Assembly (NCBI RefSeq): GCF_016925535.1
Contig: NZ_CP070496.1
Location: 1,736,001-1,800,000, forward strand
Origin: Natronoglycomyces albus
GTDB taxonomy: Bacteria; Actinomycetota; Actinomycetes; Mycobacteriales; Micromonosporaceae
Length of the DNA: 64,000 nt
Reading direction: 5' to 3'
A program made the position numbers and the translations under genes. The notes under the pieces are model-generated. The model had not been told where the DNA came from. It made no database searches and was given only the letters and a program-made list of their open reading frames with translations. Position 1 is the stretch's first letter. Each line of letters starts with the position of its first letter. Below are positions 34,222 through 47,776 of the stretch, one piece after another.

Positions 34222-34833
34222 TTACGTGGGGCCGATGCCTGTGAAGAGAGTGTCGATGATCAGTGCGGCCGTTTGGTCTGCTGTGGCGGCATCGAAGGTT
34301 CCCTCCTGCCCGGTGGCATCAGAGTCATGAGTGTCCAGGTGGGTGACAACAGCCGCCTTGAGGAGGGCGAAATAGACAAGGCGCGCCCAGGTGAGGTCGA
34401 CATTTGCCCGAATGTGTCCGGTTTCCTGGGCTCTTCGAAATACGGTTTCGCAGGGCCGGTAGACGTGTTCGTGTACCTGTTCGCGCAGGTCTGGGCTTAG
34501 GTCCAGCCCCAGGGAATAGGGCCATTTCGCCTTTACGATGAGGATATTGGCTGTCGCTTGGTGGAGTGCGACTAGTGGGGGAGCGGATTGCGGTCGGGCC
34601 GAGGCTATGGCTTCGGTGAGGAGCTGGTGCGCGTTCTGAGCCAGGCTTGCCAACAGGGCGTCGCGGTTGCTGTAGCGGCGGTGGATCGTCGTCCTGGAAA
34701 CGCCAGCGGCTTCGGCGATTCGCTCCAAGGTCGCCGCCGAATCGATGCTGAGCACCCGTTCAGCAGCCTCCAAAATGGCGATGGCGCTGCGCTGGGCGTC
34801 TGCGCGCAGGCTTTTTGAGTTTTCTCGTGCCAT
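34222..34833 (-). CDS. TetR-family transcriptional regulator
   Basis: 203-aa regulator with an N-terminal helix-turn-helix (residues about 15-60: AILEAAERVLS, ATLERIAEAAGVSRTTIHRRYSNRDALL) and a ligand-binding helical domain. It is divergent from an SDR gene 136 bp away, with a palindrome in between, the classic arrangement of a TetR repressor and its target. Confidence 0.9.
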   Translation of the reverse strand: MARENSKSLRADAQRSAIAILEAAERVLSIDSAATLERIAEAAGVSRTTIHRRYSNRDALLASLAQNAHQLLTEAIASARPQSAPPLVALHQATANILIVKAKWPYSLGLDLSPDLREQVHEHVYRPCETVFRRAQETGHIRANVDLTWARLVYFALLKAAVVTHLDTHDSDATGQEGTFDAATADQTAALIIDTLFTGIGPT

Positions 34834-34896
34834 GAATCGGTCCTCCTGGTCCTCGCCTGCATAGTACGCCGAGAGCTAGATCCCTCCATAACTGAA

Positions 34897-34917
34897 CCAA
34901 TAAGTTGCAGTTAATGG
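34897..34917. promoter_or_regulatory. Candidate TetR operator
   Basis: CCAATAA (34897-34903) and TTAATGG (34911-34917) form an inverted repeat with 6 of 7 matches and a 7-bp spacer, in the AT-rich divergent region. Confidence 0.55.
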
Positions 34918-34969
34918 TATTACATAGTACTCTACGTATCAATTAGATGCTCGATGAAGGAGAATTGGC

Positions 34970-35776
34970 ATGACAAATGTGACCTGGGCGCTCGTGACCG
35001 GTGCCTCGTCCGGTATCGGAGCTGAGTTCTCCCGCCAGCTGGCTCAGCGCGGCCATAACCTGATTTTGGTCGCCCGAACCAAAACCGCCATGATGGAACT
35101 GGCCGACGAAATTCGCTCGACACATGGACGAGAGGTAGAGGTCATCTGCCAGGACCTCACTGAGTCGCAGGCGGCTTTGGCGGTAGTCGACCAGGTGCGG
35201 CGGCTGGGCCACGATGTGGATGTCCTTGTGAACAACGCCGGTTTTGGCACCGTCGGGCATTTTGAATCCATCCCGGCGGATCGGGAGCATGACGAAGTCA
35301 TGCTCAACGTCGTGGCATTGACCGACCTGACCAAACAGTTCATCCCCGACATGGCTGCGCGAGGTCGCGGCTCGGTCATCAATGTCGCTTCAACAGCTGG
35401 GTTCAATCCCGCCGCCTACTTCGCTGTCTATTCCTCGACCAAGGCCTACGTCTTGAACTTCAGCCTCTCGTTGTGGAGCGAGTACCAGGGGCGTGGGGTG
35501 AAAGTTCTGGCGGTCGCGCCGGGGCCAGTCGCGACGCCGTTCTTCGCCAACAGCGGCATTGTCAGAGAGTCTCTTGGTCCCCGGGCTACAAGCCCGGAAT
35601 TTGTGGTCAGCAAGAGTCTCAAGGCTCTCGATCGCAACCGCGGCTATGTAGTGCCTGGGGGAGGCAACTTCGTCATGGCGCACCTGATGCCTCGCCGACC
35701 CCGTCGCTTTATCGCCAAGCTCAGCCGCAAGTTCACCCGTCCAGCCCTGCGGGCCTCTGGTTCACGTCCTCTCTAA
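34970..35776 (+). CDS. Short-chain dehydrogenase/reductase
   Basis: Classical SDR of 268 aa: cofactor motif TGASSGIG (residues 10-17), NNAG, catalytic Ser in INVASTAG and YSSTK. DltE/YqjQ-like group. It carries a basic C-terminal tail (MPRRPRRFIAKLSRKF) that could associate with membranes. AAGGAG precedes ATG. Probably repressed by the divergent TetR. Confidence 0.92.
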   Translation: MTNVTWALVTGASSGIGAEFSRQLAQRGHNLILVARTKTAMMELADEIRSTHGREVEVICQDLTESQAALAVVDQVRRLGHDVDVLVNNAGFGTVGHFESIPADREHDEVMLNVVALTDLTKQFIPDMAARGRGSVINVASTAGFNPAAYFAVYSSTKAYVLNFSLSLWSEYQGRGVKVLAVAPGPVATPFFANSGIVRESLGPRATSPEFVVSKSLKALDRNRGYVVPGGGNFVMAHLMPRRPRRFIAKLSRKFTRPALRASGSRPL

Positions 35777-36333
35777 GCATCGATAGCCCAAACGGCGATC
35801 GGTGTACGTTCGGGTCCCGCTGCGCCCGAAAACGACATAATGGCAGCTCAAGGGGGAGCCGCAGCTAAGGTCGACCCCCCTTGACAGCCACCCCCATGGG
35901 TCGCGTATAGTTACTTCTTGTCCGAGGGGAACGAAGAAAACAGGAACCGCTGACAGGCCAAACGGCACTGGCGCGGCTGTTAGATTTCCCGAGGGGTCTC
36001 TCATTATTACCTAGAATGAGTTTCGGTGCCCGGTTTTGGGCGCTGGTTCTTGTTCTGGTAGTGTTGTGGGGTTGCTCTTCTCAGGTTGTGGTCTGGTTTT
36101 GGCTGGGTTGTGTCTGGGTGGGGGTTGTTGTTTGAGAACTCAACAGGGTGTTTGGATAGTCGATGTGTGGGCCTGCAGGGTGCGCGTTGATGGTGGCTGG
36201 TTTTGGCTGGTTGCTGTTGTGTGTGTTTTGTTTGGTCTTTGTTTGACTGTCTTTTCCTTGACATTATTATTGGCATTTTTTGTGCTGGTGTTTTGTTGTT
36301 AAATTCGGTCAGGTGTCTTTTTAACATAGTTTT
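35777..36333 (+). promoter_or_regulatory. rRNA operon promoter and leader
   Basis: Best promoter: -35 TTGACA (35881-35886) and -10 TATAGT (35906-35911), spacing 19 bp. Downstream, TTTGAGAACTCAACAG (around 36132) matches the leader element commonly found before actinobacterial 16S genes, probably antitermination or processing. The AT-rich stretch with a second TTGACA near 36258 has no good -10. TTCGGG (35809-35814) and CCCGAA (35825-35830) make a weak hairpin that may end the SDR unit. No protein gene here. Confidence 0.75.
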
Positions 36334-41424
<5,091 letters not shown>

Positions 41425-41596
41425 ACCCACACACACTCTTGTGTGTGGCGCATGTGATCACCGCAGCAAACACAACACACACGCACGCACACTATACGAT
41501 TCTGAAACAACACAGAACACACCAGTCTGCCGCACCACGTCCTCCACCAACAGGAGAACGTGAGTGCGAGACATAAAAATAGTTGTTTCACCGTTT

Positions 41597-41716
41597 TGCT
41601 TGGTGGCGATAGCGGGAAGGCTACACCCGGACCCATACCGAACCCGGTCGTTACGTTTCCCAGCGCCGATGGTACTGCACCCGAGAGGGTGTGGGAGACT
41701 AGGACACCGCCAAGCA
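41597..41716 (+). rRNA. rrf: 5S ribosomal RNA
   Basis: About 120 nt. Termini pair (GCTTGGTGG with CCGCCAAGC). Internal landmarks CCCATACCGAACCCGG and AGCGCCGATGGTACTGCA are diagnostic. Last gene of the rRNA operon. Confidence 0.95.
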
Positions 41717-41729
41717 TCCAACACACAAA

Positions 41730-41772
41730 TAGAGGGCTCTCCTTGACCACAACGGTCAAAGAGAGCCCTCTA
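41730..41772 (+). terminator. rRNA operon terminator
   Basis: Arms 41730-41748 and 41754-41772 pair over 19 bp with a single mismatch around a 5-nt loop, 14 nt after 5S. Confidence 0.88.
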
Positions 41773-41877
41773 TTCACACACCAACCCCCACACACCAAAA
41801 CCCAGATGCAAAAGCAACACTCCTGACTCTGTAGCACTGGGCGTTGTGAGCTCTTATAGGTAGTGACAAACCACGAC

Positions 41878-41905
41878 AAGGCCCTGATTTTCGGGGCCTT
41901 TTTGT
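41878..41905 (+). terminator. Intrinsic terminator with T-tract
   Basis: AAGGCCC (41878-41884) pairs with GGGCCTT (41894-41900), followed by a T run. Likely back-up terminator of the rRNA operon; one of the few in this window with a classic U-tract. Confidence 0.8.
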
Positions 41906-41950
41906 ATGCAGACGCTTGGTGGCTTGCTTGCTAGCATTTTCTATCCTCGT

Positions 41951-42061
41951 TCGAAGTCTCGAAGTCTCGAAGTCTCGAAGTCTCGAAGTCTCGAAGTCTC
42001 GAAGTCTCGAAGTCTCGAAGTCTCGAAGTCTCGAAGTCTCGAAGTCTCGAAGTCTCGAAGT
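41951..42061. repeat. 8-bp tandem repeat, about 13.9 copies
   Basis: Uninterrupted copies of TCGAAGTC. Because 8 is not a multiple of 3, every reading frame cycles through the same 8-residue peptide (SKSRSLEV on this strand) with no stop on either strand, so an apparent 60-codon ORF across it (41906-42088) is not evidence of a gene. Confidence 0.98.
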
Positions 42062-42628
42062 GTAGAAGCTAGAGCCGCTCTTGACTGATGCTGAGTTACC
42101 CGTCAGCGGCGGAAGCCTTCAAAGACATGTTTTCGCGAACTGAGAATCCTCATATCGGTATCAATCCGTCGCGCGGCGGAAACGTGATGCAGGACTGTCC
42201 CCGGTGCGAAATGACAGGGACGGACAAGCCGCTGGTATGCAAAGCCTCGTGAATGCTGGAGGAGATCGACAGCGCGATCATCGCCTGCGAGTGCCCACTC
42301 GATCATGCTCTTCAGGAACGTTGAACCGGCCGCACAGCTGGAGAAAGAGGTAGTCGACGGCAGAATTTTCGGCCAGGGATCAGTCGCATGATCGTTGATG
42401 ACTGTGATCGGTAGGCTCGCAGCTGGGGCCGAATTGCTGGGCTTGACGGCAGCCATCACCGGCATAGAGGCGCACCCGTTCGTATGAACAGGCGGGGGTT
42501 TAAACAGATGGGGCTGCGGTTTATGAAAACAGAGTCACCCGTCGAAGTAGATCAGATGTAGCGCGAAGCTTGGCCTCCCAGGGCCGCTTGCGCGGACGGT
42601 GATGAAAGCTGTCTGAGCCCTAGAGGCA

Positions 42629-42772
42629 CTATCCGGCAATGGCGTCGCGGATGCGCATTGATAGGAACATACTGCCGAACACTACGGCGACAGCGAGGAA
42701 CGCCAGGAACGATAGGCTGATGATGAGGGCGGCTACGCCGAGCGCGCCGACAAGACTAAAGAACGAACCCAT
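42629..42772 (-). CDS. 47-aa small membrane protein
   Basis: MGSFFSLVGALGVAALIISL opens a single long hydrophobic segment (about residues 5-38), ending SMRIRDAIAG. GGAGGAGG lies upstream of the ATG with suitable spacing. One or two membrane helices. No family recognised; located just before the CMD-like gene but on the other strand. Confidence 0.65.
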   Translation of the reverse strand: MGSFFSLVGALGVAALIISLSFLAFLAVAVVFGSMFLSMRIRDAIAG

Positions 42773-42887
42773 CTAGGGCCTCCTCCGTTGCAGGCTCTAA
42801 GGCGGGCCGTAGTCAGCCCGCTGAACGATTGTTTCACAACTAGCCGTTGTGCGTAACTTCTATCACAAGTGAGTTGAGTCATAAGGT

Positions 42888-43439
42888 ATGTCTATAGTGC
42901 GTTCATCAGGGAAAACAGATGACTCAGGGCAGATCAGTCGGCTTCCAAATACGGAAATGACGTCAGCGGTGAGACAGCGTCTGGAATCGATCGGTCGGCC
43001 ACCGATCAACTTGCATCGGGCCCTGGCCCACACTCCTGAGCTATTGGCACCCCTGCTTGACCTCATTCATGCGGCCCGGTTCGACGCGAAGACGTCACGA
43101 TCGGCCCGTGAGCTGATGATCGTCCGGATTGGGCAGCTGGAAGCCAGCGAGTACGAGTTGGCCCATCATCTTCCGATGGCTGTGGAGGCGGGCCTGAGCG
43201 AGGAACAGTTGGGGGCGGTGTCGAACTGGTGGCCCAGTTCGCTGTTCGACGACTACCAGCGCGCGGTCCTCCATCTTGCTGACCATCTTGGAGGCGGGGC
43301 CGCACTGGACCCGCGCGTCGTCGATCAGCAGTTGACTCCGGCCGAGCAGGCCGAGCTGGTGCTGGTTGGCTCGACATACATCGCGATCGCCCGCACGATA
43401 CGCGCACTGGACATCCAAGTTGACGATCACTTGCGATGA
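42888..43439 (+). CDS. Carboxymuconolactone decarboxylase-like protein
   Basis: 183-aa helical protein of the CMD/AhpD superfamily. Core: SARELMIVRIGQLEASEYELAHHLPMAVEAGLSEEQL. The AhpD-type CxxC is absent (ASEYELAHH), so this belongs to the non-peroxidase subgroup. The start at 42888 is not well supported (only AAGGT close by). Function not assigned. Confidence 0.82.
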   Translation: MSIVRSSGKTDDSGQISRLPNTEMTSAVRQRLESIGRPPINLHRALAHTPELLAPLLDLIHAARFDAKTSRSARELMIVRIGQLEASEYELAHHLPMAVEAGLSEEQLGAVSNWWPSSLFDDYQRAVLHLADHLGGGAALDPRVVDQQLTPAEQAELVLVGSTYIAIARTIRALDIQVDDHLR

Positions 43440-43540
43440 CGCCGGCTGCCAGTGTCTCCGTTGTCCACGAGGGCGCAATGGCTGAAACGGACGACTCCAT
43501 TCGGTAATTACTTTGCCTGACCTAGCCGCGCGGTGACAGG

Positions 43541-44311
43541 ATGAGCCGCATGAACCGTAGTTTTGTGGATTTGGTGGATGAGGCCAACGCTGTCTCCGTC
43601 GATGGTTGGGACTTCTCGTGGTTGGAAGGACGCGCCTGGGAAGAACGTCCCAGTTGGGGCTATGCGTGGCGCATGGCGCGACGTTTGGCGACCGCGAAGG
43701 CCGCCCTGGATATTCAGACCGGTGGGGGAGAGGTCCTCAATGAGGCCGAGACGCTTCCAAAATTGATGGTGGCAACCGAAGGGTGGCCCCCGAACGTTGA
43801 GAAGGCCACGCGCTTGTTGAGCCCGCGCGGCGTAGCTGTGGTTGCCGATGAGGACCAACCGCCCCTGCCGTTCGCCGACAACACGTTCGATCTCGTGCTG
43901 AGCCGACACCCGGTGACGGCTTACTGGGACGACATAGCGCGGGTCTTGGCTCCGGGTGGGACCTACTTCTCCCAACAAGTCGGTCCGGCAAGTGTCTTCG
44001 AATTGACCGAGTTTTTCCTTGGCCCGCAGGACGACCAAACGCGGAACAGTCGACATCCCGATTTCGCCGTGGAGGGGGCGAAGAAGGCCGGGCTCGACGT
44101 GGTCGACTTGCGGTCGCAGCGATTGCGGATGGAGTTTCACGATATTGGGGCGGTGATTTACTTCCTGCGCAAGGTCATCTGGATCGTTCCTGGGTTCACA
44201 GTGGAAGACAACCTGGAGAAGCTGCGGAAACTACATGATCGTATTGAGGCAGATGGTGTATTCGTCGCCCACTCTGCTCGTTTCCTGATCGAAGCGCGAA
44301 AGCCAGCCTAG
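43541..44311 (+). CDS. Class I SAM-dependent methyltransferase
   Basis: 256-aa protein. SAM-binding motif I reads ALDIQTGGGEVL; motif II/III region FADNTFDLVLSRHPVTAYWDDIARVLAPGGTYF includes the APGG turn typical of Methyltransf_11. Substrate unknown. Start ATG 43541, with an alternative ATG three codons on. Confidence 0.85.
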   Translation: MSRMNRSFVDLVDEANAVSVDGWDFSWLEGRAWEERPSWGYAWRMARRLATAKAALDIQTGGGEVLNEAETLPKLMVATEGWPPNVEKATRLLSPRGVAVVADEDQPPLPFADNTFDLVLSRHPVTAYWDDIARVLAPGGTYFSQQVGPASVFELTEFFLGPQDDQTRNSRHPDFAVEGAKKAGLDVVDLRSQRLRMEFHDIGAVIYFLRKVIWIVPGFTVEDNLEKLRKLHDRIEADGVFVAHSARFLIEARKPA

Positions 44312-44314
44312 GCG

Positions 44315-44638
44315 CTAGCGCTTCCTACGGCCTTTGCCTTGCCCGCGATCGTGCTTGAAATAGACGAAGAGCCGCCCGAAGTTCTTACTGTCCTTGTCGA
44401 CTCGGTGATATTTGGCCTTGATCTCTTTCTGGTCGAGAAAGCGCAACACCTTCTTCTTCAACTGGCCAGAGCCCTTACCTGGGATGATCTCGACGGTGTC
44501 GATTTTGCGGTCGACGGCCTCGTCTATGACCTCGCGCAAGGCAGCGTCGATCTTCTGGCCCTTGTTGAAAATGTCGTGTAGATCCAAAACCAGCTTTGCC
44601 ACGACCCCATCTTTCCATATGCTCATCGCCGGCGCCAT
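44315..44638 (-). CDS. Smr-domain protein
   Basis: 107-aa single-domain protein. LDLHDIFN (the LDLHG motif region) and VEIIPGKGSGQLKKKVLRFL (the GxGxG loop) identify an Smr domain, as in the MutS2 C-terminus, which binds or cuts nucleic acids. C-terminus is basic (GQGKGRRKR). Tail-to-tail with the methyltransferase gene, 3 nt apart. Confidence 0.88.
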   Translation of the reverse strand: MAPAMSIWKDGVVAKLVLDLHDIFNKGQKIDAALREVIDEAVDRKIDTVEIIPGKGSGQLKKKVLRFLDQKEIKAKYHRVDKDSKNFGRLFVYFKHDRGQGKGRRKR

Positions 44639-44908
44639 GACCTGGTTTCCTTTGAGATTAGCCGCGCATCAGCAGCCGTCCCGTGCTATCGATTCGCGCC
44701 TGAGGGCTCCGGCTGCACAACCGCACCGAGGCAACATAGTCCACCGGTCATAAGCCCTCACACCCGCACACTTTGCGATGCCTGGGGTCGTCCGGAGTGA
44801 ATTGGATAGCGCCTATGCAATTGCGGCTGCGCTACCGCTGTCACTAGCAGGAAGAGGTTCCTTTAGCGACCGTCAGGTGCTCTTTAGCTGCGAGCGAAGA
44901 GCGCGAAT

Positions 44909-46066
44909 ATGATGAGAATTATGGAAACTGAAAGTAAACTTCACCATTGGTCCGTTGTGGATCTGTCGATCTCGATCATGACCCACCCCAAGCGCCGCGA
45001 TGCCGCTGAAGCCATCGCCGATCGCGTTCGTCCGCACCCAGTCCGCCTTGCGATTGACCCTCAACCGGATGGTCCACCCACAGCTCTTCGCAGCGCCACT
45101 GTGGCATTCCAACAAGCGCGCGAAGCCGACAGCACACATCATCTTTTGCTGCAAGATGACATTGAGGTCCCCGAAGACTTCGTCGAAGCTGCCCGGCGAA
45201 GCGTGGAATTGCACCCGTCGTCAGCGGTTAGCCTGTATGTCGAATGGGGCTCGCGTACCGCGACCCTTGCCCGTATGGCCGCCCTGAGCGGGGACCACGC
45301 CGTTCCCGTCGTCAACCCCTACGTACCAACGTCGGCAGTGGCCATACCCCACCACCACGCTATCGACTTCGCCACGTTCCTGGAGTGCCAAGCGCGTGCA
45401 GACGAAGCCGACGACGAAGCTTTGCTGCGATTCGTGCACAGTCGTGCCATCGAGACGGTGGTGATGGTACCCAACCTGGTCGAACACCGGAGTGTCCCCA
45501 GCATTGTGGGCAACGATGAGCATGGTCTCCGCCGATCGGTGTGCCTGCGGCACTCGCCTGCGTTCGAATACAACGATTCGATCCTGACTCCGCCCCGGCT
45601 CATACCGCACCTGGCCTGGACTACCGGGCACGCCGTTATCGTCGACCTTGCCAACGATGTTCCCGCAAACCACGTTCCGACCGCCACGGCTTTGGCTCAG
45701 TGGGGCATTAGCGAACGGACGGTCCGCACGTCGCTGTCCGAGGCCGTCTCCGCCTTCGATAAGGGCGAACACTTGGCAGCTTGCATGTCGGGCCAGCATT
45801 TGCAGGATTTGTGGGTAACCGCGATCGCCTTCGGGGCCATTCTCCACGAACATCGGCCCGAAGCCATGCACAAACTTGACTCTCGTCATGAAGACCCCCT
45901 CGTCGCACACGCCCTTGGAACATTCGCCCCGGGCGTTCTCAGGAACTTCGTTGACGCTGCCACCTTGTGGGAATGGCGCAGCGACATCGCCTCATTCCTG
46001 GCGGCAGGCATGGAGATTGGGGCTGCGGAGGGGCAACCCAATATGGAGTCTCTACCCGCAGCGTGA
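44909..46066 (+). CDS. Glycosyltransferase-like protein
   Basis: 385-aa protein. DLSISIMTHPKRRDAAEAIA and HHLLLQDDIEVPEDFVEAA resemble the first strand and DxD-like metal site of GT-A fold transferases. The rest has no recognised domain. No signal peptide. The start region has three close ATGs (44909, 44912, 44921) and no clear ribosome site. The glycosyltransferase reading is tentative. Confidence 0.55.
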   Translation: MMRIMETESKLHHWSVVDLSISIMTHPKRRDAAEAIADRVRPHPVRLAIDPQPDGPPTALRSATVAFQQAREADSTHHLLLQDDIEVPEDFVEAARRSVELHPSSAVSLYVEWGSRTATLARMAALSGDHAVPVVNPYVPTSAVAIPHHHAIDFATFLECQARADEADDEALLRFVHSRAIETVVMVPNLVEHRSVPSIVGNDEHGLRRSVCLRHSPAFEYNDSILTPPRLIPHLAWTTGHAVIVDLANDVPANHVPTATALAQWGISERTVRTSLSEAVSAFDKGEHLAACMSGQHLQDLWVTAIAFGAILHEHRPEAMHKLDSRHEDPLVAHALGTFAPGVLRNFVDAATLWEWRSDIASFLAAGMEIGAAEGQPNMESLPAA

Positions 46067-46154
46067 CCTGAAGGGTTCGCCTGATTCGCCTCCGTACAGA
46101 TGCCTACGTGGATACGATCGCCCGATGACCACCACTAAGAATTAGGGGTCGACT

Positions 46155-47759
46155 TTGGGTAATCATTCGCAAGGTAACGCGGGCAACCTCAGTGAGGGCG
46201 GGGTCCCTGACCACGGTAGGCACACGGGTGACGGCGCACAGCTCGACGCCGCCGAACACGATTCCGACCACTTGCCAGCGGCCGCGATCTTCGTGGCAGG
46301 GGCCGCCGCCCTGGGAGGATTCCTTTTCGGATTCGACACGGCCATCATCAATGGCACTGTGGGAGCCCTAGAAACGACCTTTGGCATCTCATCGTTCTCG
46401 CTGGGGTTCGTCGTATCCTCGGCGCTGATCGGCTGCGCGGTCGGCGCGTGGTTTGCTGGGCCACTGGCAAACTGGTGTGGGCGCACTCGCGTCATGATGA
46501 CCGCTGCGGCATTGTTCTTCGTCTCTTCCATCGGGTGTTCATTGGCGATGACACCGTGGGATCTGACGATGTGGCGCATGATTGGGGGCCTGGCAGTGGG
46601 CGCGGCAAGTGTCATCGCGCCTGCCTATATCGCCGAGATCTCCCCCGCGAAATGGCGGGGTCGGCTAGGTTCCCTCCAACAGCTAGCTATCGTGACTGGC
46701 ATTTTCACAGCGCTGATGGTCGGCTATCTCATCGCTGAAATCGCAGGTGGCTCCGCTGCTGAGACCCCATGGGGCGGGGCGGCGTGGCGATGGATGTTCG
46801 CCACCGAAACCATTCCGGCGTTTCTATACTTCATCGTTGCCCTCCACATCCCCGAGTCTCCTCGCTACCTGGTCTCGAAGCAAAAATTTAGATCCGCACG
46901 CAACGTGCTGAGCCGTACCGTCGGCGGTGACGTTGACAAGAAGGTCGGCGAGATTCGCCGCTCCTTGAAAAGTGAACACGAACCGCGTTTGTCCGATATC
47001 AGAGGACCACGCTTTGGGCTGCTGCCGATCGTATGGATCGGGATCCTGTTGTCGATGTTTCAACAGTTCGTCGGCATCAATGTCATTTTTTACTATTCCT
47101 CGGTACTGTGGCAGGCCGTCGGGTTCACTGAATCGGACTCTTTGCTCATCACCGTGATCACCTCGATCACGAACATAGTCACGACCGTCGTTGCGATTAT
47201 GTTGGTCGACAAAGTCGGACGAAAACCCTTGCTCCTAGTCGGATCCACTGCCATGACAGTGAGTTTGGCGGTGATGGCCTACCTCTTCGCTACCGCGCCC
47301 AAGGTCTATAGTTCCGACGAAGGTGAAATGGTGCCGCAGCTGGGAGAGGTGGCGGGCCCTGTCGCCCTTGTGGCGGCGAACGTGTTCGTATTCGGCTTCG
47401 GCTGTTCGTGGGGCCCAGTCATTTGGGTGCTGCTGGGAGAGATGTTCGGCAACCGCATCCGGGCCAGCGCGCTCGCGCTCGCGGCCGCGGCTCAATGGAC
47501 GGCCAACTGGACAATCACGATGACCTTCCCTTGGCTATCCGATGTCAGTCTGGGGCTGGCATATGGGCTGTACGCGACGTTTGCGCTTTTGTCGCTGTGG
47601 TTCGTGTGGCGATTTGTCATAGAGACAAAGGGTCAAGAGCTTGAGGACATGGATGAGCTGCAAAAACGTGCGGTGAAGGTGCCGCGCTTAACTTGTATAC
47701 ACAAGGTGAGGGGGCTGGTACCAAACGCGGTTTCGTTTGGTACCAGCCCCCTCACCTAA
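46155..47759 (+). CDS. MFS sugar porter with terminator-encoded C-terminus
   Basis: 534-aa major facilitator transporter of the sugar/H+ symporter family, twelve predicted helices. Motifs: GGFLFGFDTAIINGT (helix 1), GRTRVMM, APAYIAEISPAKWRGRL, PESPRYLV, QQFVGINVIFYYS, and ETKGQELEDMDELQ near the usual end. The reading frame then continues for 28 residues through a 24-bp perfect hairpin, stopping at TAA on its last base. TTG start at 46155 with AGGGG six nt upstream. Sugar specificity unknown. Confidence 0.9.
   Translation: MGNHSQGNAGNLSEGGVPDHGRHTGDGAQLDAAEHDSDHLPAAAIFVAGAAALGGFLFGFDTAIINGTVGALETTFGISSFSLGFVVSSALIGCAVGAWFAGPLANWCGRTRVMMTAAALFFVSSIGCSLAMTPWDLTMWRMIGGLAVGAASVIAPAYIAEISPAKWRGRLGSLQQLAIVTGIFTALMVGYLIAEIAGGSAAETPWGGAAWRWMFATETIPAFLYFIVALHIPESPRYLVSKQKFRSARNVLSRTVGGDVDKKVGEIRRSLKSEHEPRLSDIRGPRFGLLPIVWIGILLSMFQQFVGINVIFYYSSVLWQAVGFTESDSLLITVITSITNIVTTVVAIMLVDKVGRKPLLLVGSTAMTVSLAVMAYLFATAPKVYSSDEGEMVPQLGEVAGPVALVAANVFVFGFGCSWGPVIWVLLGEMFGNRIRASALALAAAAQWTANWTITMTFPWLSDVSLGLAYGLYATFALLSLWFVWRFVIETKGQELEDMDELQKRAVKVPRLTCIHKVRGLVPNAVSFGTSPLT
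47704..47757. terminator. 24-bp perfect hairpin inside the porter's coding end
   Basis: Arms 47704-47727 and 47734-47757 pair perfectly around a 6-nt loop. It separates the convergent porter and permease genes but is translated as the last ~18 residues of the porter; the stop codon TAA begins on the last stem base. Confidence 0.9.
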
Positions 47760-47776
47760 AGGCGATGTTCTTTTAG

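Larger units (their letters stand above)
41773..42628. other. Post-rRNA intergenic region with repeat and weak ORFs
   Basis: 856 bp. Holds a second terminator and an 8-bp tandem repeat (separate entries). Two weak frames exist: a minus-strand frame 42103-42465 (120 codons, no ribosome site, no recognised family) and a plus-strand frame from about 42081 with CPRCEMTGTDKPLVC near its end. Neither has convincing start signals; I do not call them genes. Confidence 0.5.

Noticed and set aside
41951-42061. CRISPR-like array
   Set aside because: The repeats are contiguous 8-bp units without spacers and no cas genes are present.
41906-42088. 60-codon ORF with a perfectly repeated SRSLEVSK peptide
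   Set aside because: The repeat is an 8-bp microsatellite that is open in every frame; the start follows a terminator directly and has no ribosome site.
42103-42465. 120-codon minus-strand ORF after the rRNA operon
   Set aside because: No ribosome site, no recognised family, and low-quality composition; kept only as a note in the region entry.
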